Counted from the stretch's first letter, positions 31,894 to 40,827 are shown. The stretch is DNA of 64,000 bases from OLB6 sp964525565 (GCA_964525565.1 CAZGHI010000006.1:1-64000); one strand, 5' to 3'. A program made the numbers and translations. Notes: generated by a model not told the origin, from the sequence alone.

Positions 31894-33816
31894 ATGATCA
31901 TCACTTTGCCAAATGGAGACCGAAGAGAATATCCTTCGGGAACAACCGGTGCCGAAATTGCATTGAGCATATCGGAAGGTCTGTCGCGCATTGCTGTTGG
32001 AATACTTGTTAATGGTACACCATACGATCTGTCCAGACCGATACAGAACGATGCTACCGTTCGTATTCTCACATTCGATGATCCGGAGGGCAAGGAAATA
32101 TTCTGGCACAGCACAGCCCACCTGATGGCCGAAGCCCTAGAGGCTCTGTATCCCGGAATACAGTTTGGGATCGGCCCACCAATCGAAAACGGCTTTTACT
32201 ATGATGTGGAGCCACCGGAGGGCGTTACCATAAGCATAGATGCGTTGCCAACGATCGAAAATAAGATGCGCGAACTTGCAAAACTCGATAACCGATACGA
32301 ACGCATCGAAGTGAGTTGGGATAGTGCTGTTGCCTACTTTACAGATAAAGGAGACCGGTACAAGCTGGAACTTCTTGAAGGACTGAAAGACAGCGAGATT
32401 ACCTTCTACCGTCAAGGGGGGTTTACCGATCTGTGCCGCGGTACACATATTCCATCAACGGGGATGATCAAGTTCCCGAAACTGCTTAGCGTTGCCGGCG
32501 CCTATTGGAAAGGTGATGTCACACGCAAGATGCTCACGCGCATTTACGGCATCAGCTTTCCGAAAAAATCCCAGCTTGACGAGTTTATTACTCTGCGGGA
32601 AGAAGCCGAACGAAGAGACCACAGAAAGCTTGGTAAAGAACTCGAAATTTATACCATCACCCCACTCATAGGGGGGGGGCTTCCGGTGTGGCTTCCAAAT
32701 GGCACCATCGTTCGGAGAAGACTGGAAGCTTTTCTACGCACTGAACAACTGAAAAGGGGCTATCAAGAAGTGATCACGCCTCACATTGGCAACCTGGAGA
32801 TGTACAAAATCTCCGGGCACTATCCATACTACGCCGATTCACAGTTCGACCCCATCACGGTGGAAGAAGAGCAGTACCTTCTCAAACCCATGAACTGTCC
32901 GCACCACCATCAGATCTATGCCTCGAAACCGCGTTCGTATCGGGATCTCCCGGTGCGCATTGCCGAGTTTGGAACAGTATATCGGTACGAACAAAGCGGC
33001 GAACTCAATGGTTTAAGTCGCGTGCGTGGCTTTACTCAGGATGATGCTCATATTTACTGCACACATGACCAGCTCAAGAACGAGATCAAGAACGTTGTAG
33101 AATTAACCCAACTCGTATTCTCAACCTTTGGCATGGACGTGTCAACCCGACTTAGCTTTCGTGATGATAACGAAAGTAAGTACGGTGGAGACATTAGCCT
33201 GTGGGAGCGTTCTCAGCAAGAGATCAAAGAGGTAGCCGACGAGATGAACCTCGACTACTTTATTGGCTTGGGTGAAGCAGCCTTTTATGGGCCCAAAATT
33301 GATTTCATCGTGCGGGATGCAATTGGCAGAAAGTGGCAACTGGGAACGGTTCAGGTTGATTATGTAATGCCGGAACGATTTGCTCTGGAGTATGCCGGAT
33401 CCGATAATGCAAAACACCGCCCTGTGATCATTCACAGAGCGCCGTTTGGCTCTATGGAGCGATTCATCTCAATCCTCATTGAGCACTACGCCGGTAACTT
33501 CCCTTTCTGGCTTGCCCCAGTACAGATGAGCATATTACCAATTGCTGATGCCCATCACAGTTTCGCTACAGATTTGGCAGCAGAGTTCGAGGCTATGGGT
33601 TTCCGGGTGTACACGGACCTCCGTAACGAGAAGATCAGTCGCAAGATTGCAGAAAGCGAACAGAAGAAAATACCCTTTGCACTCGTCATTGGGTCGAAAG
33701 AGATCGAACAAGACAGTGTTTCACTTCGTAAACATGGCGAGGGTGACAAAGGCCTGATGAAAGTGGCTGCCGTTACAGAGTTGTTTCGTGAACTGAACAT
33801 TCCCGGAGCACAGTAG
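31894..33816 (+). CDS. thrS: Threonine--tRNA ligase
   Basis: A 640-residue class II synthetase that charges tRNA-Thr, with the standard order TGS domain, editing domain, catalytic core and anticodon-binding domain. TGS begins MIITLPNGDRREYPSG. The editing site is visible in WHSTAHLMAEAL and DLCRGTHIPSTG. The catalytic core includes LPVWLPNGTIVRR (motif 1), the zinc Cys in MNCPHHHQIY, motif 2 around RIAEFGTVYRYEQSGEL, and motif 3 in IHRAPFGSMERFI. The C-terminal domain has FALVIGSKE. A run of nine G at 32671-32679 encodes three consecutive Gly just before motif 1; the frame is intact. It follows the OmpA gene by 5 bases and abuts the GTG of the next gene. Confidence 0.98.
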   Translation: MIITLPNGDRREYPSGTTGAEIALSISEGLSRIAVGILVNGTPYDLSRPIQNDATVRILTFDDPEGKEIFWHSTAHLMAEALEALYPGIQFGIGPPIENGFYYDVEPPEGVTISIDALPTIENKMRELAKLDNRYERIEVSWDSAVAYFTDKGDRYKLELLEGLKDSEITFYRQGGFTDLCRGTHIPSTGMIKFPKLLSVAGAYWKGDVTRKMLTRIYGISFPKKSQLDEFITLREEAERRDHRKLGKELEIYTITPLIGGGLPVWLPNGTIVRRRLEAFLRTEQLKRGYQEVITPHIGNLEMYKISGHYPYYADSQFDPITVEEEQYLLKPMNCPHHHQIYASKPRSYRDLPVRIAEFGTVYRYEQSGELNGLSRVRGFTQDDAHIYCTHDQLKNEIKNVVELTQLVFSTFGMDVSTRLSFRDDNESKYGGDISLWERSQQEIKEVADEMNLDYFIGLGEAAFYGPKIDFIVRDAIGRKWQLGTVQVDYVMPERFALEYAGSDNAKHRPVIIHRAPFGSMERFISILIEHYAGNFPFWLAPVQMSILPIADAHHSFATDLAAEFEAMGFRVYTDLRNEKISRKIAESEQKKIPFALVIGSKEIEQDSVSLRKHGEGDKGLMKVAAVTELFRELNIPGAQ

Positions 33817-34473
33817 GTGACTGCAGCTCGCCGAAGGATACTCTCTCGGAAATTGTTGCTGTTGGTACTAATCGTAACGATTACCGTTGTTATTGTACCC
33901 TTGGCGATTTCGCTTATGGTGGACACAAAAACGAACTCCTTCGTTTACACTGTTGCATCAGCCCCTTACCGTAAAGTGGGTATAGTACTTGGCACAAGTC
34001 GAAGAGCGCGTGGAGGTGGTGTAAACCAGTACTACCGAGAGAGAATGATTACGGCAGCAGAGTTGTATGCTGCCGGAAAAATTCAGGTGCTGCTGGTAAG
34101 CGGAGACAATGGAACTGTAGAATACAATGAGCCGGATTTAGTTTCCCTTGGCGTGCCTGCCGATAGAATTGCCCTCGACTTTGCCGGATTTGATACATAC
34201 GATTCGATGGTCCGGGCTAAGAAGGTGTGGGGAATAGATTCTACCCTTGTTATTTCACAGGAGTTTCATGTGAGAAGGGCAATCTACATTGCTCAACATC
34301 GCGATATCAACGCACTAGGTGTTGTTGCACGAGAGCCGTCAGGCACCGTTTCGTTTACCTCGTTTCGCGAGTTTATCGCCCGACTCAAGATGGTGCTCGA
34401 TGTGCACATCCTGCAGAGCGAACCAAAGTACCTGGGACCTCCGGAATCACTTCCACTTGATACGCACGGGTAA
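33817..34473 (+). CDS. SanA/YdcF-like (DUF218) membrane-anchored protein
   Basis: A 218-residue DUF218 protein starting at a GTG that directly follows the thrS stop. One N-terminal membrane helix (LLLLVLIVTITVVIVPLAISLM) anchors a periplasmic domain. The DUF218 core reads VGIVLGTSRR, QYYRERMITAAELYAAGK, LLVSGDNGTVEYNEP, LDFAGFDTYDSMVRAKKVWG and LVISQEFHVRRAIYIA. This matches SanA, the vancomycin high-temperature exclusion protein of enterobacteria, better than YdcF. Family members affect envelope permeability; the reaction is unknown. Its stop overlaps the next start as TAATG. Confidence 0.85.
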   Translation: MTAARRRILSRKLLLLVLIVTITVVIVPLAISLMVDTKTNSFVYTVASAPYRKVGIVLGTSRRARGGGVNQYYRERMITAAELYAAGKIQVLLVSGDNGTVEYNEPDLVSLGVPADRIALDFAGFDTYDSMVRAKKVWGIDSTLVISQEFHVRRAIYIAQHRDINALGVVAREPSGTVSFTSFREFIARLKMVLDVHILQSEPKYLGPPESLPLDTHG

Positions 34474-34832
34474 TGTTAGTGCATCGAACATCGAATCTGC
34501 TGGCCGCAGCGGCCATTCTTACGAGTACTGCAGGTTTTGCTCTTAGCAATGAAGTTGCCTCACTACCTGGTTCCGTTTATGGTATTGGTGTTATTGGTAT
34601 CGGTTTTATACCACGTGAAAATCTCCGACGCATTTTGTGGCTAACACTTAGTTCCATCAGCATGGTTCTTTCGGCCTCGGCTGTGCCCCGCATGATTCGC
34701 ATTGCTTTGGGTCAACAGCAGCCAAATCCTGTTGCAACAGCAGTGGTAGCTATTCTCTCAATACTTAGTTTGTTTCACTTAACACTCATCATCCGATGGA
34801 CAATCGCACAGAGGCGATCCGCAAGAAGCTAG
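34473..34832 (+). CDS. Small integral membrane protein, unknown
   Basis: A 119-residue protein with about four hydrophobic segments: LLAAAAILTSTAGFAL, VYGIGVIGIGFI, ILWLTLSSISMVLSASA and VVAILSILSLFHLTLIIRW. No family is recognised and there are no conserved polar motifs suggesting catalysis. Translation is probably coupled both ways: its ATG overlaps the upstream stop (TAATG), and its last 37 bases overlap the start of the ferredoxin gene in another frame. The tight overlaps are the main evidence that it is a real gene. Confidence 0.65.
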   Translation: MLVHRTSNLLAAAAILTSTAGFALSNEVASLPGSVYGIGVIGIGFIPRENLRRILWLTLSSISMVLSASAVPRMIRIALGQQQPNPVATAVVAILSILSLFHLTLIIRWTIAQRRSARS

Positions 34833-35194
34833 ATGACAAAGTATCAACACTTGGCATTGGCACCCACGAACGACACATATTCTTATGCTCTGACCAAACA
34901 ACGCCAAAGTGTTGTTCAAAGGAAGCAGGTCTTGAGTCGTGGAATTATTTGAAGACCCGACTAGACGAGTTAGGCCTTGCAACACCTGGCAAAGTGTATC
35001 GAACAAAGGCAAATTGTTTACGCGTGTGTCTAATGGGTCCGATTGCTGTCGTTTATCCAGATGCAATATGGTATCACAGTTGCACACCAGAGAATCTGGA
35101 GACCATCATTCAGCAACATCTTATTGGTGGTAAACCTGTTCAAGAACTCACCATCCAACACAGTCAGGAAGCATCGAGCACCGATACGATGTAG
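34796..35194 (+). CDS. Thioredoxin-like [2Fe-2S] ferredoxin
   Basis: A 132-residue (2Fe-2S) ferredoxin of the thioredoxin-fold type. Cluster cysteines appear as C31 (IFLCSD), C39/C40 (PKCCSK), C74 and C78 (KANCLRVCLMGP), matching the family pattern of two N-terminal and two C-terminal Cys with the GPIAVVYPDAIWY strand after the last pair. It would carry electrons at moderately low potential in the cytoplasm; the partner is unknown. The region after residue ~110 is a polar tail. The gene starts inside the preceding membrane-protein gene, and its 3' end overlaps the convergent cytochrome b gene by 31 bases. Confidence 0.88.
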   Translation: MDNRTEAIRKKLDDKVSTLGIGTHERHIFLCSDQTTPKCCSKEAGLESWNYLKTRLDELGLATPGKVYRTKANCLRVCLMGPIAVVYPDAIWYHSCTPENLETIIQQHLIGGKPVQELTIQHSQEASSTDTM

Positions 35195-35835
35195 AGATGT
35201 AGTGCAATGTATGCAAGACCAACAGTTGCAACTACTCCTAGGAAAGATATAACTGAACGAATCCGAGTAACATAGCGGGCAGGCACCCACCGGAAGGAAA
35301 AAAAAGCGCTGCGTATTCCGTGATGTAAGTGCATGGCCAACGCAGCCATGCATACGAGGTAAAAGAGCACGTACCAGACGCTGCTGAACACTATACGTGC
35401 TTCGGTGTACATATCTGGTTGGTGTGCTGAATCTAAACGACCCGGCACAAAGAACTGTGCAAGATGAACAACCAGAAACAAAAGAATAATCAAGCCTGTC
35501 CGGCCGACGAATTGCGTTGAAGGCTTCGATGAACGAGACGTACGCTGCATTTTCTTTTTCAGTCTTTGCTGGTACAGCTTCAGCAACACCCCGTTACCGA
35601 TGTGAACAGCAAACACGGCAAGCAGGCTATACTCAAGAAAACGCACTCCATAGAGTGAGGTAATCCACTGTTCATAAGACTGATAGTATATTGGATTGGA
35701 ACAAAGCAGAAGCACGTTGGCAAGGAAGTGCTCAACAAGGAATAACACCAGAAGGAGTCCGGTTACTGCCTCGATGTATTTTCGGTTGGTAGTTCTGGAG
35801 AACCACAACTTTATGGTAGTGCCGGTTTTTTCCAT
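35164..35835 (-). CDS. sdhC: Succinate dehydrogenase/fumarate reductase cytochrome b subunit (b558 type)
   Basis: A 223-residue di-haem cytochrome b membrane anchor with five helices. Candidate axial His ligands lie in LFLVEHFLAN (H36), VHIGNGVLL, VVHLAQFFVPG and MHLHHGIRSAFFSF, the pattern of the single-subunit b558 anchor of Bacteroidota and Bacillus-type enzymes. It would pass electrons between the flavoprotein/iron-sulfur head and menaquinone. Normally sdhA and sdhB follow sdhC; here the gene stands alone. Downstream on the same strand is nothing, because its 3' end runs 31 bases into the convergent ferredoxin gene. The head subunits must be elsewhere. Confidence 0.88.
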   Translation of the reverse strand: MEKTGTTIKLWFSRTTNRKYIEAVTGLLLVLFLVEHFLANVLLLCSNPIYYQSYEQWITSLYGVRFLEYSLLAVFAVHIGNGVLLKLYQQRLKKKMQRTSRSSKPSTQFVGRTGLIILLFLVVHLAQFFVPGRLDSAHQPDMYTEARIVFSSVWYVLFYLVCMAALAMHLHHGIRSAFFSFRWVPARYVTRIRSVISFLGVVATVGLAYIALHLYIVSVLDAS

Positions 35836-35896
35836 TGCATATCAGCGCTACACATACACGATCAGAACACAAAAACTGCAATCAGATTCGTCCGAT

Positions 35897-36205
35897 CTAA
35901 CGCGTATGGAATGCAATCTCCCTTAGAATGCTACGACGAATAGTGATATCGTTGCCAAATCGTTGCATACCGTCTGCACGGAGTTGTGGCGCAAAATGCT
36001 GTTCGTAACGCTCCATATCCGCAACACCGTGAAATGAATAGCGAATCACAAACTCTTGAGTTTGCGGAGCCGACTCCACACTCTCTTCAATACGAGCAGC
36101 GAAAAAACATCCGGTGTTGAGTATGGCGTCTACGTGAGGCTCAATCCACTCACGCCACTCATGAGCACGCGATGCAACGACAGTAACGCGAACTTCGTAT
36201 ATCAT
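35897..36205 (-). CDS. DUF4286 family protein
   Basis: A 102-residue protein from the ATG at 36205 (MIYEVRVTVV), which overlaps the nhaA stop as ATGA; the longer frame adds 12 residues that lie wholly inside nhaA. The sequence fits the DUF4286 family, small ferredoxin-like-fold proteins common in Bacteroidota: a strand, a helix with WREWIEPHVDAIL, a strand with FFAARIEE, and FVIRYSFHGVADMERYEQ followed by a helix ending RFG. No function is established for the family. It is the last gene of the minus-strand series that begins with the phosphate genes. Confidence 0.8.
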   Translation of the reverse strand: MIYEVRVTVVASRAHEWREWIEPHVDAILNTGCFFAARIEESVESAPQTQEFVIRYSFHGVADMERYEQHFAPQLRADGMQRFGNDITIRRSILREIAFHTR

Positions 36206-37533
36206 TGTTTTGCCTTTGCAGAGCGACTTCCCGGCAGCCATGCACGTAAGGCCACGGCCCCTGCAATAGCCGAAATCGCAGACCCGATGAGTACACTTAG
36301 CTTAGCCGTATCGAGCTCTTGGCCGGGGTCAAATGCCAGGTGTGCAACAAATAACGCCATGGTAAAACCAATGCCGCATAGCAGCGAAACGCCGTAGATG
36401 TGTTTCATCGAGACATTCTGTGGAAGCTCTGCAATGCGTAGGCGCACACTAAACCAAACACCGGCTGTTATCCCAATTTGCTTACCAACGAATAAGCCCA
36501 AGATGATACCCACGCCAACTGGACTGAGCACTTGCTGAATAACACTAGGCTGGAATACGACACCGGCATTAACCAAAGCAAAAACCGGCATAATCAGGAA
36601 GGTTACCCATGGTTGTAGTCCATGCTCTATGCGGTGCAGTGGACTTTGAACATCTTCGCACATTGTTTCAAGCGAGTGGATTGAATCGAACTGAGACCCG
36701 ATATCTTCATTGTCTTCGATGTTCTTACCTATTCTGTTCACCAGCATCCGTGCCCGAGTCAAAAATGAGCTAGTATCTATTCTTGGCCTTGCAGGAATGG
36801 TAAGAGCCAACAGGACTCCGGCCACAGTAGCATGAATCCCGGAGAATAGTACCGCTATCCATAAACACGTACCCAGTAATCCGTACAGCAGTAGATTATT
36901 GTTCCCTAAACGGTTCAATCCATAGAGCAATACCACAAAGATTGCCGCCGCAGCAATAGCCGTAAGGTTCAATGCGCTGGTATAGAAAATTGCAATTACA
37001 AGAACGGCCAACAAATCGTCAACAATGGCAAGAGCTGCGAGAAATACTTTGAGACCAAGCGGCACCCTGTTGCCTAACAGTGCAAGTATTCCGAGTGCAA
37101 AGGCAATGTCGGTAGCTACCGGAACTCCCCAGCCATTTACGTGTGGTGTTCCTGATGTACTCGCAATGTAGATGAGACCGGGAAAAATCATTCCGGCTAA
37201 TGCAGCGAGCATCGGTAGAGCCGCTTTTCGAGCTGACGAGAGTTCACCAATGAGAATTTCGCGCTTTATCTCAAGGCCTACGACCAAGAAGAACAGCACC
37301 ATTAAGCCGTCGTTTACAAAGTGCTCAAACGTAAACTCCAGGTGGAGAGCAAACAACGTAATCTCTATATGCTGATGTAGGAGTGCTTCGTAGGAGTCAT
37401 GAAACGCGGAATTGGTCCACAGCATTGCCAATCCCGTAAATGCCATGATAACAATACCTGCACTGGACGAGCGCTGAAAGAACTCCTGAAAGGAACTCTG
37501 AATCTGTGTTGTAAAGCGTGTAAGACTGATCAT
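36202..37533 (-). CDS. nhaA: Na+/H+ antiporter NhaA
   Basis: A 443-residue inner-membrane sodium/proton antiporter, start ATG 37533 (MISLTRFTTQIQ). Eleven to twelve helices are visible. The conserved FFLVVGLEIKREIL, GWGVPVATDIAFALG and the twin-Asp ion site AIVDDLLAVLVIA (equivalent to the D163-D164 pair of E. coli NhaA) are all intact. It is some 50 residues longer than E. coli NhaA because of a charged loop (~residues 275-320, NRIGKNIEDNED) and a basic tail. ATGA overlaps join it to rfbA upstream and DUF4286 downstream. The coupling to phosphate and sugar-nucleotide genes has no obvious functional reason. Confidence 0.95.
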   Translation of the reverse strand: MISLTRFTTQIQSSFQEFFQRSSSAGIVIMAFTGLAMLWTNSAFHDSYEALLHQHIEITLFALHLEFTFEHFVNDGLMVLFFLVVGLEIKREILIGELSSARKAALPMLAALAGMIFPGLIYIASTSGTPHVNGWGVPVATDIAFALGILALLGNRVPLGLKVFLAALAIVDDLLAVLVIAIFYTSALNLTAIAAAAIFVVLLYGLNRLGNNNLLLYGLLGTCLWIAVLFSGIHATVAGVLLALTIPARPRIDTSSFLTRARMLVNRIGKNIEDNEDIGSQFDSIHSLETMCEDVQSPLHRIEHGLQPWVTFLIMPVFALVNAGVVFQPSVIQQVLSPVGVGIILGLFVGKQIGITAGVWFSVRLRIAELPQNVSMKHIYGVSLLCGIGFTMALFVAHLAFDPGQELDTAKLSVLIGSAISAIAGAVALRAWLPGSRSAKAKQ

Positions 37534-38408
37534 GGATGATTTGTGTGCAAAATGCTCTCGCAATACGTACGATATGGTGATGGCGGAAGTACTGCTAACC
37601 ACTGTTCAAGGTCGCTGCTGCTGATGAAGCCCATTCTCCAGGCAACTTCTTCCGGACAGCCGATTTTCATTCCTTGGCGCCGCTCAACGGCATGGATGTA
37701 CGTGGCTGCTTCCATGAGCGCGTCGGGTGTGCCCGTGTCTAACCACATCACTCCCCGTTCGAGTACGTGAACACGAAGTTCTTCTCTGTTTAAATACGAG
37801 GTGTGAACATCTGTGATTTCGATTTCTCCACGAGCGCTGGGAGTAAGCGTTCTTGCTATTGCTGCAGCGTTTGCATCGTAAATGTAAAGCCCCGGAATTG
37901 CCAGATTACTTCGAGGTTGCGCAGGCTTCTCTTGTATTGATGCTACCTTCCCCGATTCGTTTATCTCAACCACACCATAACGATGCGGGTCGTTCACACG
38001 GTAGGCAAAAATGGTGGCATGAACGTTGGATTCAATGGCGTTTCGAACGATGTGGCCTTCGCCATGAAACAGATTATCACCAAGAATCAAGACAACGTCT
38101 GATGGACCCGTAACATCGTCTGCAATGATCAATGCTTCTGCAATGCCTCTGGGGTGCTGCTGAGCGGCATACTGAATATTTATTCCGAACTGTGAACCGC
38201 TGGCGAACAACTTCTGGTACATTGGCAGATGCTCGGTAGCTGCAATCAATAAGATGTTTCGTATGCCCGCTTGCATCAACGTGCAAAGAGGGTAGTACAC
38301 CATTGGCTTGTCGTAAACGGATTGCAGTTGTTTGGACGTAACGGCAGTCATCGGGTAGAGACGTGTGCCGCTTCCACCAGCCAAGAGTATTCCCAGTGTT
38401 TGTTTCAC
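37530..38408 (-). CDS. rfbA: Glucose-1-phosphate thymidylyltransferase
   Basis: A 292-residue nucleotidyltransferase making dTDP-glucose from glucose-1-phosphate and dTTP, the first step to dTDP-rhamnose. GTG at 38408 (MKQTLGILLAGG) is the likely start. The signature LLAGGSGTRLYPMT is followed by SKQLQSVYDKPMVYYPL, GDNLFHG, YGVVEIN, SIQEKPAQPRSNLAIPGLYIYD and the late GVMWLDTGTPDALMEA. All catalytic and Mg-binding residues of the RfbA class are present. rfbB, rfbC and rfbD are not adjacent, so the rest of the rhamnose pathway is elsewhere. It overlaps nhaA by ATGA and lies 21 bases after phoU. Confidence 0.93.
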   Translation of the reverse strand: MKQTLGILLAGGSGTRLYPMTAVTSKQLQSVYDKPMVYYPLCTLMQAGIRNILLIAATEHLPMYQKLFASGSQFGINIQYAAQQHPRGIAEALIIADDVTGPSDVVLILGDNLFHGEGHIVRNAIESNVHATIFAYRVNDPHRYGVVEINESGKVASIQEKPAQPRSNLAIPGLYIYDANAAAIARTLTPSARGEIEITDVHTSYLNREELRVHVLERGVMWLDTGTPDALMEAATYIHAVERRQGMKIGCPEEVAWRMGFISSSDLEQWLAVLPPSPYRTYCESILHTNHP

Positions 38409-38429
38409 GAACAAAAATACGGCTATCGC

Positions 38430-39107
38430 TTACCCCTCTTCGGCATCACCGCTGATACCGCGATGGCGAACCAGCTTTGCACGCACAAGGAAGATTACGT
38501 TCTCTGCAATATTGGTGGCATGGTCGGCAATGTTCTCCATGTCTTGCAATACGAGCAGCAAGCGCGAACCGGCAGCAACAACACTTGGATCCTTCTCCAT
38601 GATGTCAATCAGCATGTTCCGTTTTACCAGGTACATGCTGTCAACCGTTGAATCGCTTGGCAGTATATGACTTGCCAGATCAGGATCATTATTGATGAAG
38701 GCATCCATACTTGACTTAAACATAGTAAACACAGCATCCGTGAGCGTCTTGCAGTCGAGTGCATTTGCTAGTTGTACTGTGCTCGGAGTCTCGGCAACCG
38801 TGGAAGCAACGGCCGTTGCAATGTCGCCAATAACCTCTAATTCGTTGTTGATTTTAATAGCAGCCAATAACAAGCGAAGGTCGCTTGCCACTGGCTGGGT
38901 AAGAGCAAAGATGCGCTGACATTGCTTGTCTATCTTCAAGTCAAGCTTGTCCACCTTATCGTCACGATCCACAACCAGGCGGGCCAACTCTACATTCCCC
39001 TCGAGTAAGGCGCGAAAGGCAAACTCTACTTGTTCTTCTACTAACGACCCCATGCGGATAAGTCGCGTACGAAGTTTATCAAGGTCTTCTTCGAATGATC
39101 GTATCAT
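38430..39107 (-). CDS. phoU: Phosphate-specific transport accessory protein PhoU
   Basis: A 225-residue all-helical protein with two three-helix repeats. Repeat 1 carries RLIRMGSLVEEQVEFAFRALLEG and RDDKVDKLDLKIDKQC with the metal-binding E/DxxxD type motif; repeat 2 has VFTMFKSSMDAFINND and the helix ADHATNIAENVIFLVRA. PhoU connects the state of the Pst transporter to the PhoR kinase and dampens phosphate uptake. It is the last of the pst genes here (pstB starts 22 bases upstream). The kinase it should control is probably the PhoR-like protein at 12.3-13.4 kb. Confidence 0.95.
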   Translation of the reverse strand: MIRSFEEDLDKLRTRLIRMGSLVEEQVEFAFRALLEGNVELARLVVDRDDKVDKLDLKIDKQCQRIFALTQPVASDLRLLLAAIKINNELEVIGDIATAVASTVAETPSTVQLANALDCKTLTDAVFTMFKSSMDAFINNDPDLASHILPSDSTVDSMYLVKRNMLIDIMEKDPSVVAAGSRLLLVLQDMENIADHATNIAENVIFLVRAKLVRHRGISGDAEEG

Positions 39108-39128
39108 TATTCAACAGATGGTAAGGGG

Positions 39129-39896
39129 CTAACCAAATCGCCCGGTGATATAATCTTCTGTTTCCTTTTGTGATGGGCTTGTAAAGATATTGCGGGTCCG
39201 GTCGAATTCAATGAGTCTCCCCATAAGGTAGAACCCTGTGTAGTCGCTTACCCGGGCTGCCTGCTGCATGTTGTGAGTTACTAGTACAATCGTAAAACTA
39301 TCTTTTAACTCTGTAATCAGGTCTTCAACCTTCGAAGTGCTAATGGGGTCAAGAGCAGAACAGGGCTCGTCCATAAGCAGAATGTCAGGATTAACGGCGA
39401 TGGCGCGAGCGATGCACAAACGTTGCTGCTGCCCACCCGACAAACCCAAAGCCGAGTAGTGCAAACGGTCTTTAACCTCGTCCCACAATGCCGACTTCTG
39501 CAAACTCGTTTCTACGATTTCGTCTAGTTCAGATCTCGACTTCTTTTCGAACAGGGTTAGACCGTAGGTGATATTCTCGTAGATAGACTTCGGGAAGGGA
39601 ATTGACTTCTGGAACACCATGCCGATTTTTCTGCGCAGCGTTGCAACATCAACGGCTTTATCGTACACGTTTATACCTTCAATCACCATAGCCCCTTCTG
39701 TTCGAACACCTTCGATGAGGTCGTTCATTCTATTCATGGACCGCAGGAACGTGCTTTTTCCGCACCCTGAGGGACCAATAAGTGCAGTAACCTTTTTGTC
39801 GGGGATGTCGATAGTGATATTGTGCAGTGCCTGCTTGCTTCCGTAAAAAAACGAGAAGTTCTGGGCCTGGATTTTTGGGGTGGATTCTTTAGCCAT
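39129..39896 (-). CDS. pstB: Phosphate ABC transporter ATP-binding protein PstB
   Basis: A 255-residue ABC ATPase with Walker A GPSGCGKST, Q-loop GMVFQKSIPFPKSIYENI, signature LSGGQQQRLCIA, Walker B ILLMDEPCSALD and the switch His in VTHNMQQAARVSDY. The PstB-specific start FSFFYGSKQALHNI and RSMNRMNDL are both present. It powers inorganic phosphate import through PstCA and contacts PhoU. It starts 12 bases after the pstA stop and is followed by phoU, the standard gene order. Confidence 0.98.
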   Translation of the reverse strand: MAKESTPKIQAQNFSFFYGSKQALHNITIDIPDKKVTALIGPSGCGKSTFLRSMNRMNDLIEGVRTEGAMVIEGINVYDKAVDVATLRRKIGMVFQKSIPFPKSIYENITYGLTLFEKKSRSELDEIVETSLQKSALWDEVKDRLHYSALGLSGGQQQRLCIARAIAVNPDILLMDEPCSALDPISTSKVEDLITELKDSFTIVLVTHNMQQAARVSDYTGFYLMGRLIEFDRTRNIFTSPSQKETEDYITGRFG

Positions 39897-39908
39897 AGAT
39901 ATATGGTG

Positions 39909-40811
39909 TTATCTCTTCCGCAGCCGAGACCGGATGTAGATGGCGGTAAAGTTGAGCAGAAATGTTAGTCCGAGCAAAACCAAGGTTGTAGCGTATTGAA
40001 GAGGCAATGTAGCCTCTACATCCGGAGATTGTGTAGCGAGCACGTATAGGTGATATCCTAAGTGCATAAACTTTTCGGTAACGGCATCAGGCAATACTTC
40101 AGCAGAATACGTAACACCAACAAACAGTATTGCTGCTACTTCACCGGCACCTCTGCCAACGGCAAGAATACTTCCTGTTAGGATACCGGAAATTGCATTA
40201 GGGATGACAACTTTCACGATGGTTTGCCATTGCGTTGCACCAAGAGCTAACGAGGCTTCCCGTAGCTCTCGTGGTACAGATCGTAGTGCTTCTTCTACGG
40301 AAACAATCACAACAGGCAAGGTTAAGATGGCAAGTGTAGCAGAACTCCACAATAGGGAACCATCACTAAATGCCGTTAACCCTGTTACGCTGTCCAGCCC
40401 CTTACCAACAAATTGAATAAAGAAGCCTACGCCAAATAATCCAAATACAATCGAAGGCACACCAGCCAGGGTATTAACAGCAAAACGAACAGAGCGGGCA
40501 AGCCATGCATCCTGACGGGCATATTCGTTGAGGTAAATGGCTGTGGCGGTGCCTACCGGTACGCCCAAAATCGTCATAAGCAGTACGAGAAGTGTAGTGC
40601 CTGCAAGAGCCGGGAAAATTCCACCTTCCATGTTGCTGTTCCGCGGGAACTCTGTGAGAAAGCCCCAGGTAACATGCGGTCCTCCTCTCACGATAAAGTC
40701 TGAGAGCATTCCAATGAGAACTCCAAGCACGGCTACTGATGCCGTAAGGGCAATGCCAATGGCAAATGCACCCAGTAAGCGTTTCGAAATGGGATATGAT
40801 GCAACAAATCG
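39909..40811 (-). CDS. pstA: Phosphate ABC transporter permease PstA, start lost in assembly gap
   Basis: The frame stays open upstream of the GTG at 40730 as far as the N run: the residues RFVASYPISKRLLGAFAIGIA and the rest of the first membrane helix lie between 40731 and 40811, so GTG 40730 is not the real start. The true start codon must lie in the ten N at 40812-40821, between the pstC stop (40828) and the first readable codon. The visible ~300 residues include TEFPRNSNMEGGIFPALAGT, the GTATAIYLNEYA helix and the EAA loop SLALGATQWQTIVKVVIP. It forms the membrane channel with PstC. Confidence 0.93.
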   Translation of the reverse strand, partial: RFVASYPISKRLLGAFAIGIALTASVAVLGVLIGMLSDFIVRGGPHVTWGFLTEFPRNSNMEGGIFPALAGTTLLVLLMTILGVPVGTATAIYLNEYARQDAWLARSVRFAVNTLAGVPSIVFGLFGVGFFIQFVGKGLDSVTGLTAFSDGSLLWSSATLAILTLPVVIVSVEEALRSVPRELREASLALGATQWQTIVKVVIPNAISGILTGSILAVGRGAGEVAAILFVGVTYSAEVLPDAVTEKFMHLGYHLYVLATQSPDVEATLPLQYATTLVLLGLTFLLNFTAIYIRSRLRKR

Positions 40812-40821
40812 NNNNNNNNNN
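40812..40821. other. Assembly gap (10 N)
   Basis: Ten undetermined bases between the pstC stop and the first readable pstA codon; the gap contains the pstA start codon. Confidence 0.99.
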
Positions 40822-40827
40822 CCACTG

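Noticed and set aside
36202..37602. Longer nhaA start at 37602
   Set aside because: The extra residues lie inside rfbA in another frame; ATG 37533 gives the family N-terminus and the same ATGA overlap seen at neighbouring genes.
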